Position numbers and translations under genes: made by a program. Of a stretch of 64,000 nt of DNA, positions 1 to 11,136 are shown piece after piece. A model generated the notes under the pieces. It was given only the letters and a program-made list of their open reading frames with translations. It did not search any database and was not told the DNA's origin. Location: contig NC_135552.1 of assembly GCF_964340395.1 (NCBI RefSeq), forward strand, positions 751,001-815,000, written 5' to 3'. Within the stretch, counting starts at the first letter, position 1. Every line of letters starts with the position of its first letter. This DNA comes from Glandiceps talaboti. Lineage: Eukaryota > Hemichordata > Enteropneusta > Spengelidae.

Positions 1-311
1 TTTTGGAATTATAGATTTTTGACCAAAAAGACACATTTGTAGCCCTAATTTGCATATCACTGACGGGTCCATCATATCATGAACAATTCTTAGTAAAAAC
101 ACCCTGAAGAATGTTTCACCCAAATTTCAGCCCAATCTGGCCAGTAGTTTTGGAGTTTAACTTTTTGACCCAAATAACAAACCGGTGGTAAGATCATTTT
201 GATTTGAACAATTTTCCAACTAGACACCAAAGGTAATGGACCCACCAAATATCATGGCACGCCGGGCAATCCCTATAGCACTACTGAACCACAGTTCAGT
301 TGTGCTAAAAA
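1..311 (-). mobile_element. Family A Helentron-like element, 5' part (A1)
   Basis: The 5' end is on the right. Read on the minus strand it begins TTTTTAGCACAACTGAAC and forms the family A terminal hairpin (TAGCAC/GTGCTA arms, 276-307). It continues leftwards with the degenerate units typical of the family (phrases such as GAACCGATTGCC and TTTGGTGGGTCC in other copies). The window edge cuts it off. The TCTG/GT stretch seen in other copies is missing here, so this copy has an internal deletion. It lies in the first intron of the integrin gene. Non-coding. Confidence 0.7.
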
Positions 312-1179
312 TGACTACTACTAGTCATAAGGACCGACAGGTAGCAAAAGCTGCTGGTCCTTACGGAAACTGCTTGTCCATACTCAATGCAGTTCACGTT
401 CATGACCTGTAGGCTGTACATGTACATGTATCTACATTACATCCATGGTCTCCCCCCCCCCCCCCCCATTTACAGATCAAATGATTTTGAACTTTACAAC
501 ATATCTTTTGATATACACATATACTAAAGTAAAAGAGAGTACAATGAATTATTTACTATTCACTATTATTTCATCAATCTGTTCTTACAATTGAAAATTT
601 CCACTCACGGTGATTTGCATCCAAGTAATTTTTTGACGGTGAATAGAGATTTTCAATTGTAACTACAAACCCAGAGACTATGAACAACATTCATTCTCAT
701 ATCATCTGTTTGGTTGTTCACTAAATGTACATGTACATTGTCCATGTATTCCACACAAATACAGATCCATAGATTGAGATAATATGGGTGAATGAATCAT
801 TAAGTCTACATAATCTGCAATCTCAAAAAGACCATGGTCCTCTCATTCCTCACTGTACGATACACTAAATTCTAAATCACATAATCCAAAGTCAAATTCA
901 TCATTTGTGTCAACAGCTGATGTAGCTTTCCAACTCTTAGCAAACGTAGACCCACAAAGTTTTGTCCGATAACTATCCCTCTTGAAAACTATGTATTCAC
1001 TTTATTTCAATTTCCATCCACACAGTGGCACAAAGTGGTTTTGTCTTCTTTCAATGTGCTTAGTGACGCCCCCCCCCACCCCCAACTGAAGTCCTACCCA
1101 TTACCATATACCCTACCGTGGTGTATTGAGTATCATCTGACTGTTTGTGTAAAAAATCTGGACATGATTGATGAACAGA
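312..1179. other. Non-coding intronic stretch with one inverted repeat
   Basis: No exon-like sequence is seen on either strand. A C homopolymer lies near 452-467. An imperfect inverted repeat spans 585-662, with arms TTACAATTGAAAAT and ATTTTCAATTGTAA about 50 bases apart. The sequence lies inside the integrin alpha first intron. Confidence 0.5.
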
Positions 1180-1778
1180 ACAAGTCATTGAGAATGACAT
1201 AGTCCCCGCTATAATTGGGTTTTAAGGAATTATCACTACTCTGATCACACAACAACATTTGTGAACCTAAAACAAACAGACTTAGATATGTTGTGTGTGC
1301 TTGTTGGACATGGAATATGCCTCCAAAAATAAAGGATTGGTTGGGTATGGGGGATCATATCACGATGAAAATGGAGTCTGAGTTATGGCTTTGGAGATGG
1401 AAAATTCACAAACAAAATGGCTGCCAGGCAGCCATATTGGATCGTATCACGACGAAAATGGATATACACATGTATGTCATAGAATACTGTCCTAATACCA
1501 ACTTTGAATGAGATCTGTTCAAGCATGTCTGAGTTATGGCTCTCGACAGGGAAAATTCGCAAACAAAATGGTTGCTAGGCGGCCATATTGGATCATATCA
1601 TAAAACAAATTGATGTGCATATGTAAGCCATAGTATGTTGCCCCTGTACCAAGTTTGAAAAAAATCGGTCCAGGCATCTCCAAGAAATCGGTCCAGGCAT
1701 CTCCAAGAAACAGCTGCGGACGGACAGACGGAACCCAATCCATTAGTCCCCGTTCCGGACTTCGTCCACGGGGACTAA
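1180..1778 (-). mobile_element. Family C Helentron-like element, internally shortened (C1)
   Basis: The 5' end is on the right: on the minus strand TTAGTCCCCGTGGACGAAG opens a hairpin closed by CGGGGACTAA. The 3' end is on the left, with the inverted copy TAGCGGGGACTA followed by the terminal hairpin GTCATTCTCAATGAC and then TTGT. Inside are the ATGGCNGCC...CCATTTTGTTTG units of the family, plus a local duplication of about 23 bp near 1663-1710. This is one of two copies here with both ends present; the other is at 42005. Confidence 0.75.
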
Positions 1779-2815
1779 CTATGGCTAAACATGTCTTACA
1801 GTGTGAAGGTTTTTTTGACATGGGAGCATGATGTGTTAACTGTACTCTCCTGTGTCCATCCACTACTATGAACCTGTGTTTGGCAGGATGCAGTTATTTT
1901 CCAGATACAACAATACAACATACAGGGACAGGAGAACTGAATTTGATTCGGTCAACGCAGGTTCAGAATTTAGATGGGGACAGGGCTTATTACATGACTG
2001 AGACTTTCACCTTCAGTGACCTTCTTGAAGTTAAACTTGACTAGATATTATCTTTTATCAAACTTGACCAGACTGGCCTTTCAATATCACAGTGTCCACT
2101 ACAATGTATCAAGACAATGACTAAACGAGATCCTGATATTATCATTGGTGGCCAAATGCAAAAAATGTCCAGTATACATGTAAATGTATGTAGCATGTCT
2201 ATCACTGTTATCAGACTGTAGTAACAGTAACTCAAAATTGCAAAAGTTGGCTGTTATGTTCACTCTTCAAGTTCAGACAAATGGCAGGAAAAGAGTGCTA
2301 TAACTTAGAATTCAATCACCAAGTAAAAGTGCACTGTCTGGCCACCACTGTAATGTCTACAACAGCTGATGTACAGTAACTACATGAATAGTCAGACATG
2401 AGTAGGACTACAACAATGAATTTCCTCAGGAATTATGCAAGACACAAGACATACACTTGTATTACCATCAATAGGAAGTTGTGAGTATTGATTATCTCAA
2501 GGGCTGCCAACCCCATTGATGTCATCACAGAGTAAATAAGCAAGGTCAGAAAGTAGTGACCTCTAGTGATTCAATATTAAGACTGTGAGACCAAGCCCTT
2601 TTGGTACCATACAGAGTGGTATGACTTTATCATGAAACTCTTGAATGTAATTTAGAAGTTGGAATGTTAACCTACATGTAGCTACTTCAGTCTTATTGTT
2701 TTTAAGTATATTTTTTACATGAAACTTACAAGGCATCATAAGTGTCATCTGATAAATATGAATTGCGCTGACGCTGAAAGTTTGTAATATTTCACTAAAA
2801 ATTCATTACACCTGC
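1779..2815. other. Non-coding intronic stretch
   Basis: Unique-looking AT-rich sequence in the integrin first intron. No exon, RNA gene or repeat boundary could be recognised. Short open frames on both strands lack splice signals or recognisable protein sequence. Confidence 0.4.
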
Positions 2816-2880
2816 TTAATACTTGATGATAGGTGTCAAGCAAATCATTTTGTATCAAATGGACCCCTACATGTACATAG

Positions 2881-3386
2881 CTGCAATAATTGTAGCATTT
2901 GCTGTGATTTTCCTTCTGCTTTTGCACTTTTTGTTGTTCCGATGTTTAACTGGAAGCAAACGCTACAATTCCTGTAGCGTAAATGTACATAGACGAGATC
3001 ACACTGAAAACATGAGCGAGATGTCAGCATACTACCCATTTCAAAATGCTGCATGTGTTGCTACTTTTATCAATTTTGACATGATTGGGGTACATTTGTA
3101 CCTCTGAATATTCCTTGGGTATTGAAATGTAAAAATGTAAACATGGGTGTATTACTCTGTTGGATAAGTCACTGCAAGAAAAATATTTGACCATTCATTA
3201 ACTGGCCAAACTGACTAGAAAGTTACAGAGAAGTTGGGTCATAATTAATGTTGGAGCTAGGAAATGCCAGATCTGAATCGCTTTCGTCTATTTGCGTTTA
3301 CAGGAATTGTAGTTTGCTTCCAGTTAAACATAGGAACGACAAAAAGCACAAAAACAGAAGAAAAACCCCTCCAACAATTATTGCAG
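2881..3386. repeat. Inverted duplication of a segment that could encode a membrane helix
   Basis: The segment 2881-2976 on the + strand and 3301-3386 on the - strand are diverged copies of each other. Each is preceded by AG, and each starts CTGCAATAATTGT. The + copy can be read as AAIIVAFAVIFLLLLHFLLF followed by RCLTGSK. The - copy gives AAIIVGGVFLLFLCFLSFLC followed by LTGSK and then a stop after a 2-base deletion. The helix-like reading is visible, but whether either copy is ever an exon is unknown. It could equally be a fold-back element with accidental coding potential. I do not recognise a protein family. Confidence 0.45.
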
Positions 3387-3842
3387 CTAATGTTATACTT
3401 ATAATACTTACATAATGTAAGTCCATATGTTGTGTTTTTATCTGTGTGTATGTTACAGAATACAAATGTTTATTTGCATGATTATCATTTACATGTATAA
3501 ATAATAAAGTCTGTGTTAGTTCTGCATTGAATTAAGTGCAAACCCCGCTTTTCTAGCTCTAGATGTACTACATACACAGTATGGGTAAATACCTCAAGAG
3601 TAACATAAGAATTAAGAGACTGCATGCACTACACAATAGGGTCAATGATACATGTACATATTGCGTCGTATTTCTTTATAAGACTACCATAAGTACAAGG
3701 GCGTTACGCTAAAATAAATTATTGTACACGACTACGGATAAGCATGGTTGTATTAGTATCCATGGTATGTCACTACATGAAAAATATTCGACCATTCATT
3801 ACATAACTGGCCAAAACTGACTAGAAAGTTACCGAGAAGTTG
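3161..3842. repeat. Direct repeat pair of about 80 bp
   Basis: 3161-3238 and 3761-3842 share GACCATTCATTA, AACTGGCCAAA and CTGACTAGAAAGTTAC in the same order and orientation. Together with the inverted pair at 2881-3386 this suggests a local segmental duplication with partial inversion inside the integrin first intron. Confidence 0.55.
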
Positions 3843-4165
3843 AATACAGATGAGCTGGGTGGGTCATGGACGCCCTCAATATTTACAACGTTAAACGTCG
3901 TAACAGAATTTGACGTCCGACAACTAGCCACATAAGACGATCGTGTCTGTTTACAAACACGAAAGACCCATTTAGACAAAGTATGTGCACCTGCCTATAA
4001 AGCGTCTTTTTAACATTCGAGAGACGAGGGTATCATTCGTAAAGTCAACGGCTTTGTAGCTGGGCTTTTACGAAGGGCACACACTTGCTACACCACAGGC
4101 TAGGCAAGCCAGGCTAGCTAAGCTATGTCTAGATACATGTAGGTGTTTGAAGTCAAAGAACTTAC

Positions 4166-4350
4166 AGATTTTCGATGCTGTTGTCTGGCAACGTCCTCTG
4201 ATGTTGTGCTACGGAGAATCCAAAATAACTCTCTTTTACTGGAAAGGTCTTGATAATTGGAAGCCCAGTATCCAAGTTGAAGCTGTAAGTCACTTGAATG
4301 AAGCAAATGATGAACAGTAATTGCCAGAGATGTATGCAAGTCCTCGCCAT
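4166..4350 (-). CDS. Integrin alpha chain, first coding exon (laminin-receptor-like class)
   Basis: The minus-strand exon starts at the ATG whose complement is 4348-4350 and ends at a good donor (complement of ACTTAC; GTAAGT begins at 4165). It encodes about 61 residues. First comes a signal peptide (MARTCIHLWQLLFIICFIQV, then TYS). The mature start FNLDTGLPIIK follows, with YFGFSVAQHQ shortly after. FNLDT at the mature N-terminus followed by an FGFS/FGYS motif is the signature of integrin alpha propeller blade 1, closest to the alpha3/6/7 type. The exon ends in phase 2 after ENL. Later exons (the LLVGAP region, FG-GAP repeats, membrane helix and GFFKR tail) were not found in 1-4165 and must lie left of the window. 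An upstream in-frame ATG at 4467 is less likely because it would bury the signal peptide. The gene product would be a cell-surface adhesion receptor pairing with an integrin beta chain. Confidence 0.87.
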
Positions 4351-4730
4351 TTTCGATCGTGCTACACACATTTCATGCATTCTTGTTGAATGAAATCCCG
4401 TCATTGACGAGAGTGGGAGGGGTTTGGCGTTACTTCCGCAACTAATGCGCATTGATATTTTGGACAAGTCGTGTGTCGACGATTCTTCAGATCATTTATA
4501 ACACCGACCGTGACAAATATTTCTTACAGCTGTGAATATTTATAGTCACAAACTTAACATATTTTAGGGATATTGTATCTGTGTCTGTCTCTCTCATACC
4601 CTTTTTTTGTTTGGAAGCCTGAACTTTTTTTTTCACCTTCGGAGAGAGAAACTGTCTGTTGACATTGAGTATGTTGTTAGTTCAGAGTTGCGGGGCTGTG
4701 AAGATCTGAAGTGATTATCAATTTATTGTC
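4351..4730. promoter_or_regulatory. Probable bidirectional promoter between integrin alpha and BLOC1S1
   Basis: The interval separates two divergent start codons by 380 bp, so both 5' UTRs and core promoters must fit here or lie in unseen upstream exons. An ETS-type ACTTCCG site is at 4432-4438 and a GGGAGGGG box at about 4414-4422. No convincing TATA box is placed for either gene. The assignment rests mainly on geometry. Confidence 0.6.
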
Positions 4731-4791
4731 ATGTTGTCTAGCCTTCTGAAGGAGCATCAAGCCAAGCAGGCAGCTCGGAGGGAAATTCAAG
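4731..4791 (+). CDS. BLOC1S1: BLOC1S1 exon 1 (start)
   Basis: BLOC1S1 (GCN5L1) is a small coiled-coil subunit shared by BLOC-1 (biogenesis of lysosome-related organelles) and BORC (lysosome positioning), and it has also been linked to mitochondrial protein acetylation. This exon begins at ATG 4731 and encodes MLSSLLKEHQAKQAARREIQ, matching the conserved N-terminus of the family (KEHQAKQ block). It ends in phase 1 at AAG|GTAGTC. The spliced product over five exons would be about 123 residues, against 125 for the short human form. It lies head to head with an integrin alpha exon. Introns of 16.3, 3.2, 12.2 and 7.8 kb are swollen by transposons and minisatellites. All exon joins keep the frame. 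Confidence 0.93.
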
Positions 4792-5176
4792 GTAGTCATT
4801 TGTTATTTATATAGAGGAAATGGTGTCGAGTATCGTATAAGGGAAGGACCGGCTGATCCGTATCGGGGAGGATGACGTACATGCTCTGTGTGCTTGTCGC
4901 AAATTTGGAAGTCCAGATTGATATATCATAGTATCATCCATGTCATCAGTAGTGAAAGACCTGTGACTCAGGAGTGCTTGCGATGCGATAAATGTCTTGT
5001 CCCTTTCCTTTAAAATAATCTTATGTTAAATTGTTTAGAAAAAGCAGCAAGATGCAGTATTGGCTGTTCGTGTGGTTCCAGAGTTGTTATCATCAGCAGA
5101 ACTGACAGAAGAGATCGGGAGGGCGCTGTTCTAACGACTGAGCTACAGCTGCCTTTTCCTTTTTAGCAACACGGAG

Positions 5177-7472
5177 CAAGGGCATGAGGCAACAATTCTG
5201 GTGTCTATCAACAATTGAATAACATGAATAAAGACAATATCAAAAAGTTCCGTCAAGTTTATAATTACTTCATTATCTTGAATCAATAATTAATATCTAA
5301 TTAAAATACACATACAGTAACTTGAAACGCGCTGAAATATAAATAGAATACGGCGTACTGGACGTAACATGCGTAATGCGTGTCTCGTCTAACGTGTGGA
5401 GTGTACCGATTGTGTAGCGCCCCCAACGGTCATATAAATTATCTGTCTTGTCGCGCGATCGCGAGCTCGAATGAAAATTCCATATGCACGAGCTCGACAT
5501 TTGCTTAATTTGCTCAATTTGCTCAATTGCTAAAAAAGGAAGGGTAGGACACTTTGGTGTTCTTTTTCGTCGTAAGCTTGAAACCACATCGCCCTCGTTC
5601 ACGGACACTTTCTGTTTCGGGCAAACTTACGAGTATTTGTTTACTCAATCAAATGATGTTGTTACGTTTTCTCTTTCATTCAAAGGTATATTTTGAAGAG
5701 ACACAGATATGACGACTAATGTTTAATGATTATTTTTACGTAATTTTATGAAAATAATATAGACCGGAATCGACTGTGTGTTCGAACCTACCGCAACTCT
5801 ACGGCACCAAATATTGATTAAACCAAGATATTATCAATTGTGTTTTTGTTTATATCCCTCGCAAAAGACGCACCGTTTCGGAGCTTCAGTTCATATAATA
5901 TGCTGTTTCAGCAATCTGTTTTACTGTCCCGCAAACGCCACAATGTACTGAAACATGCGAAATATATACCTCACCACAAGAGGGCAGCAGGTGGTATCGA
6001 GCTTCGAGCGAAAATTCATGGGTCACATGTTCGATTTGAAGCGTCCTGATTGGTTTATTCGATGCCATGTCCTAACCCTCAGTATTACAAGTTTAAGCAA
6101 GGAATGCGTTTGAGCTCGAGCTCGAGCATCGGCGCGTCGCGTCGGCGCGCCAGCTGTCGCTAGCGAACAAAGCGTCGATTTTGCATGCACCATGATCATG
6201 TTCCATTAAATCATTACAGACAAAATCTATCCATATAGTTTCTTTTCCTTTATTTTTTTTGGAGTCTTCCATATTTATATAGACTTTTTCTGCGATTATT
6301 AAAAATGTTTCGTTTTTTAAAAGACCGGAAAGTGTACAAATACATACCCAAAATAACAAATATGTGTAGACGTGTATAATGATTTTATTAAAATAAACAA
6401 CAAATAAAGAAGTAAGTATGTAAATGTGACTCATAGCTAACTTGGGCCTTTATTACCTGGATTATCATTTTTGGGTTTCACCAGAATTGTTGCCTCATGC
6501 CCCTGGGTAGGACACTGTGGTGTTCTTTTTCGTCGTAAGCTTGAAACCACATCGCCCTCGTTCACGGACGCTTTCTGTTTCGGGCAAACTTACGCGTTTT
6601 TGTTTACTCAGTCAAATGATGTTGTTACGTTTTCTCTTCCATTTAAAGGTATATTTTGAAGAGACACAGATATGACGAGTAAAGTTTAATGATTATTTTT
6701 ACGTAATTTTATGAAAATAATATAGACCGGAATCGACTGTGTGTTCGAGCCTACCGTAACTCTACGGCATCAAATATTGATTAAACCAAGATATTATCAA
6801 TTGTATTTTTGTTTATATCCCTCGCAAAAGACGCACCGTTTCGGAGCTTCAGTTCATATAATATGCTGTTTCGGCAATCTGTTTTACTGTCCCGCAAACG
6901 CCACAATGTACTGAAGCATGCGGAATATATACCTCACCACAAGAGGGCAGCAGGTGGTATCGAGCTTCAAGCGAAAATTCATGGGTCACATGTTCGATTT
7001 GAAGCGTCCTGATTGGTTAATTCGATGCCTTGTCCTACCCCTCTGTATTACAAGTTTAAGCAAGGAATGCGTTTGATTAATTGAGCTCGAGCTCGAGCAC
7101 GGCAAGCAGCGCGTCACGCATCGAAGCGTCAGCTGTCGCGAGCGAACTAAGCGTCGATTTTGCATGCACCATGATCATGTTCCATTAAATCATTACAGAC
7201 AAAATCTATCCATATAGTTTCTTTTCCTTTATTTTTTTTGGAGTCTTCCATATTTATATAAACTTTTTCTGCGATTATTAAAAATGTTTCATTTTTTAAA
7301 AGACCGGAAACTTACCCAAAATAACAAATATGTGTAGACGTGTATAATGAGTTTATTAAAATAAACTACAAATAAAGAAGTAAGTATGTAAATGTGACTC
7401 ATAGCTAACTTGGGCATTTATTACCTGGATATCATTTTTGGGTTTCACCAGAATTGTTGCCTCATGCCCCTG
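5177..7472. mobile_element. Unclassified element with inverted ends and an internal tandem duplication (J)
   Basis: GGGCATGAGGCAACAATTCT (5180 onward) is the reverse complement of sequence ending near 7470, giving inverted ends of about 24 bp. A further copy lies at 6479-6502. Between them a unit of about 965 bp is present twice in tandem (5542-6504 and 6505-7472), each ending in the CACCAGAATTGTTGCC... end sequence. The two units differ by scattered substitutions and small indels, mostly near the GAGCTCGAGCTCGAGC palindrome at about 6112 and 7083. Short open frames of 60-70 codons occur in both units but resemble nothing I know. It lies in BLOC1S1 intron 1. The class is not recognised. Confidence 0.5.
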
Positions 7473-8221
7473 CACGGAGGGGGGGGGGGGTGTTACCTGT
7501 CACGTGATACACTCCGCCCCGCCATCAGAACAATGCTGCTCATTCAAATCTTGACCAGTGCACTTAGACTATCAGTCGTTCGTGCCTTTTTTTGCTATGC
7601 GTCATCTAAATCAAAGTCGTCGCCTCGCTCTGTAGCACTGGATAATGCGTACTAATAGGAACTACGATTGCCGAAGGCACGAACGACTTTTGTTCCTTGC
7701 CGCGCCCTCACACGATAACAGTAAGGACATTTTTATTGTAGAATGTTTGACATTGGGGTCATCGTTCTCAAAGCTTGTCAATCAAAATCAACATGGCGTC
7801 ATGAAGTGAGTAAACATATCAAGACGCATTGGAGAAACTTAGATATTCAAACATGAAAGACTTTCAGAGAAGAAAAATTATATACATGATAACAGTTCAT
7901 GAATTGGAGCCAATTGAGTTCCTTCAACTCACAGCTTGCTAGTAGACTGTACGTGCACGTTGGGCATCAAGGTCGTCCAGCGACGTCATTTACAATGTAC
8001 AAATGTAAAAAAAAACGCACGTTTTCAAGCTTTCACAAAGAAAGATAGGAAAGGTAAATTACTTGATTATGACCATCAATATACATGTACATGTACAGGG
8101 TCAAATTTGCACTGCAGTGTACGTGTATGCATTGCATTGAATGTTGAGTGAAATGTATGCAAATCATACGATAGAGTAAAGCCCAATTCCATGATGTCAC
8201 ATCATGAATAAGTAATAGAAG
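7473..8221. other. Intronic sequence with a short inverted repeat
   Basis: Holds a G run (7479-7490) and a CACGTG E-box at about 7502. An inverted pair AGTCGTTCGTGCC (7574-7586) and GGCACGAACGACTT (7676-7689) is about 90 bp apart. An ACATGTACATGTACA run lies near 8083-8098. No coding sequence is recognised. Confidence 0.45.
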
Positions 8222-10354
8222 CAGGGGTGAACAAATCATTTTGTGAACTGGTGGTCCCCGGACCAGTGACTTGAAAAATCCAGTGGTCCTGCTGAAAGAA
8301 TTAGTGGTCCTTGGTCCCGCTAACGTGAAACATTAAATCTTGCCTATGAATCTATATATTTAGACGTACACCACTTTTAGTTGAACAATACCCAATTTAT
8401 AATGATGAATATAAAGTTGACATGCTTGGTTTCAGTCAATTGACAATTCTATTATATTTGTAACGGTTATTTTTGACGCATCGACGAAACAAAAAACATT
8501 GAATGGCGACTCACTTGGATTTCACGAAGGATTAGAAATTTGACAGAAATATGTGACAAGAACATTGAAAAACAGTTTTACTTAGTCATGATTGCAGTAT
8601 GACGACAAAAGCTAGTTGTACTACGTTTTGTCAAACTTATCTGGAAAACCCAGATATTGCAAGCAAATCATCACAATTGTACAAAGAAACTAACCCCTTC
8701 AAAGTTGATCCTATAAAATTTCACGAAAAAAAAACTACGAACACATACATTGCCTGACTAGGAGTCCTTGTGTCCATGGTGTGACTGTGCCGAGATAAAA
8801 TCAAATTCACCAGTTGTCGAGGCTTTGGGAAAAGACCTAGGAACACATACATTGCCTGACTAGAGGGAGGCCGTGTGACGGTGTGGAGATAAAATCAAAT
8901 TCGCCAGTTATCGAGGCTTTGGCAAATATCATATCACAGTGCTAAAATAGATACTTCGTTGACTATCTGTAAGTGTAACCCTAGAATCAGAATGTTCATT
9001 TTGTGTCATGCTGGTCAGTTGTTTTCCTAGTATAAATCCATAGTTCAAAAGATTGACCATTGTCAAATTAAAACTTTACAGCCATTCGCATTTCAGATGG
9101 GTCTAAATTATTTACAAGATGGATAGCCACACATTACACAGCAAATCTACTTGGGAAATGGTCGTTTATTTGAGAGGTACTACCATAGTGTGGACACTGA
9201 CTATGTTTACAGATAGTAACAGATAAGATATGGTGGGAAATGCCTTGGCGCATACCATTTCTGTCTAGGGTTGGTCTTAGCACATTATTTTTAGTTACAA
9301 CTAAATTACATGCAAGGAGAAAATGAAACAGGTGGTGTATATTTTGATCGTGTAATGTTTTATCTATTACAAAGTAAATGATAATAACTAAATAAGCAGC
9401 ATAAATGCTCAGATTTGGAGTGCATTTGTGTTATGTGTCTAACAAGCAACCCACACACCCGAAATGGAATGAGCAACACGTGTGCACACATCTGAGGTTC
9501 GAAGTCAACTTTACATGTCGAGACCAGCATATTGCAGAAAGCAATGCAGGAGGACTGGTATCGTCAACCCTTGTAAATTATTGGAAAAACCAAGATGACA
9601 GTCAGTGATTGCTATCATGGAAGTAACTGAGGTTGGCAAAAATGATGAAACCTTTGTTATTCACTTGCCCAGTGGACATTACTTTGTAACTTTTGTCCTG
9701 GACTTTTGTGGGATAACATGAAGTTTGTGCATCATTTGGATGATTTCATTTCATGAAAGGGGTTCTACTATAAATCATTTGAAGCTCCTTTATGAATAAA
9801 AACAATAATACAATCAATGCTGACAGAATGATAGCAAATAAATGTTTCATTTGATACATTATAATTATTATACAATGAAATTATTACTCTTGTCTTCCTA
9901 ATTCTTGTGTCCCTAAACCGGTATGTCCCTACTAGTAATGATATGAGCCACATGTGTGTTGAGTGTTATCTCCAGTTTATCATTTCATATTGTTGTTGAT
10001 TCAGTGAAATAAACTACGATGTAAGGCCGCTGCTATGACGTATTGACGCACCACCAGTCATTCAACTGTCAAAGTTCACGCCCCCTCTCTATAGCATATT
10101 GCTGGTTTGAAGTCGGAAGTCACCTGATAATACTTCATGACCCATCAAAAGGTCATGCAAGGCTTGTAGTTTTAGCTCCATCGTGATCGTATTTCTTGTT
10201 TGTTCACATTCAGTTGTTGCTGTTCCTACTTTTTAACATGATTATTTACAGTTTAAGGTACTGGTCTGACGGACCAGACAAGGTCAAATTTGTGTGGTCC
10301 GCCCAAAAAAATCACTGGTCCCGGACCTCGGACCAGTGGATTTGTTCACCCCTG
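8222..10354. mobile_element. hAT-like DNA transposon remnant without transposase
   Basis: The ends are exact inverted repeats: CAGGGGTGAACAAATC on the left and GATTTGTTCACCCCTG on the right. Further in there are repeated GGTCC/GGACC clusters (CCGGACCAGTGA; ACTGGTCCCGGACC). A CAGGGGTG terminus is typical of hAT elements. No clear 8-bp target duplication is visible next to the ends. The 2.1 kb interior has no transposase-like frame. It contains a local tandem duplication of about 110 bp at 8740-8935 (GCCTGACTAG...CGAGGCTTTGG). A non-autonomous or internally deleted copy fits best. Confidence 0.6.
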
Positions 10355-11136
10355 TGAAGGGAGATACATGAGCGATAACAGTGCATGCACACAGAGTGTA
10401 CATGTAGTATGACACAAACGATTAGTAAAAAGAGAATACATAACCAGAGAAAGTTTTCTTACTTGCCTGTGATATAATCAACATTTGTTCGAATCGATGT
10501 AACTGTATAAACTTATGCTATATTATGTATTAAGCCTAGGGCAACATGAATCATGAGTACTGAACAGTGAACAACATGTACATGTATGTGTGCATATGCA
10601 GCGATGACCCCATACCCCAGTAGATGTACAAAGCTACACTGTTGACTGTGTGGTGTGCTGGACTACCATGTCGCAAAGTCTTTGAATTCATATTCGCTTA
10701 CATGTAGTTCAGCTTAGTTCTTTCAATAGGACAATTCCTGCTGTAAATTCTTCAAACATAGTCCATATTGCCAAATCATTATTTAAAGAAAGAACAAATA
10801 AACAAAATCTATAAGTTTCGCCCATGTAGGGAAATGGAACAAGTTCTTGAACCAGACATGTTATTTTACTGTTTTTTCGGGGAATGTAAGAGCTGTCGCA
10901 TTAACACAATACTGAAAAGAGGCTAGTCAGAAACATGAAAACTCGGCATTATCTATCAGTGTATCACGTTAATTATAAGAATACTGACAAGAAAAGAATG
11001 TTACAACTAGTCAACAGCATGTTGTGCTCGATGGTGCTTATTTCATGAGCAAGTTGGCAGTGGCCATCTTGATATTAAGATGGTTTTGACACTGGCATTT
11101 GACATTTCTGTACACACATTAATTTGAGGTAACTTT
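10355..11136. other. Intronic sequence, nothing recognised
   Basis: AT-rich sequence between the hAT-like element and element B1, with short ACATGTACATGT-type runs (about 10574-10587). No exon, RNA gene or repeat end is seen. Confidence 0.4.

Noticed and set aside
2823-3107. 94-codon frame with a membrane helix as a stand-alone gene
   Set aside because: The helix part is an inverted-duplicated segment with a frameshifted sister. There is no family match or expression signal, so it is reported as a repeat only.
5484-7012. Pairs of similar 60-70-codon frames
   Set aside because: They are the two copies of the tandem duplication in element J. Reading frames are short and unsupported.
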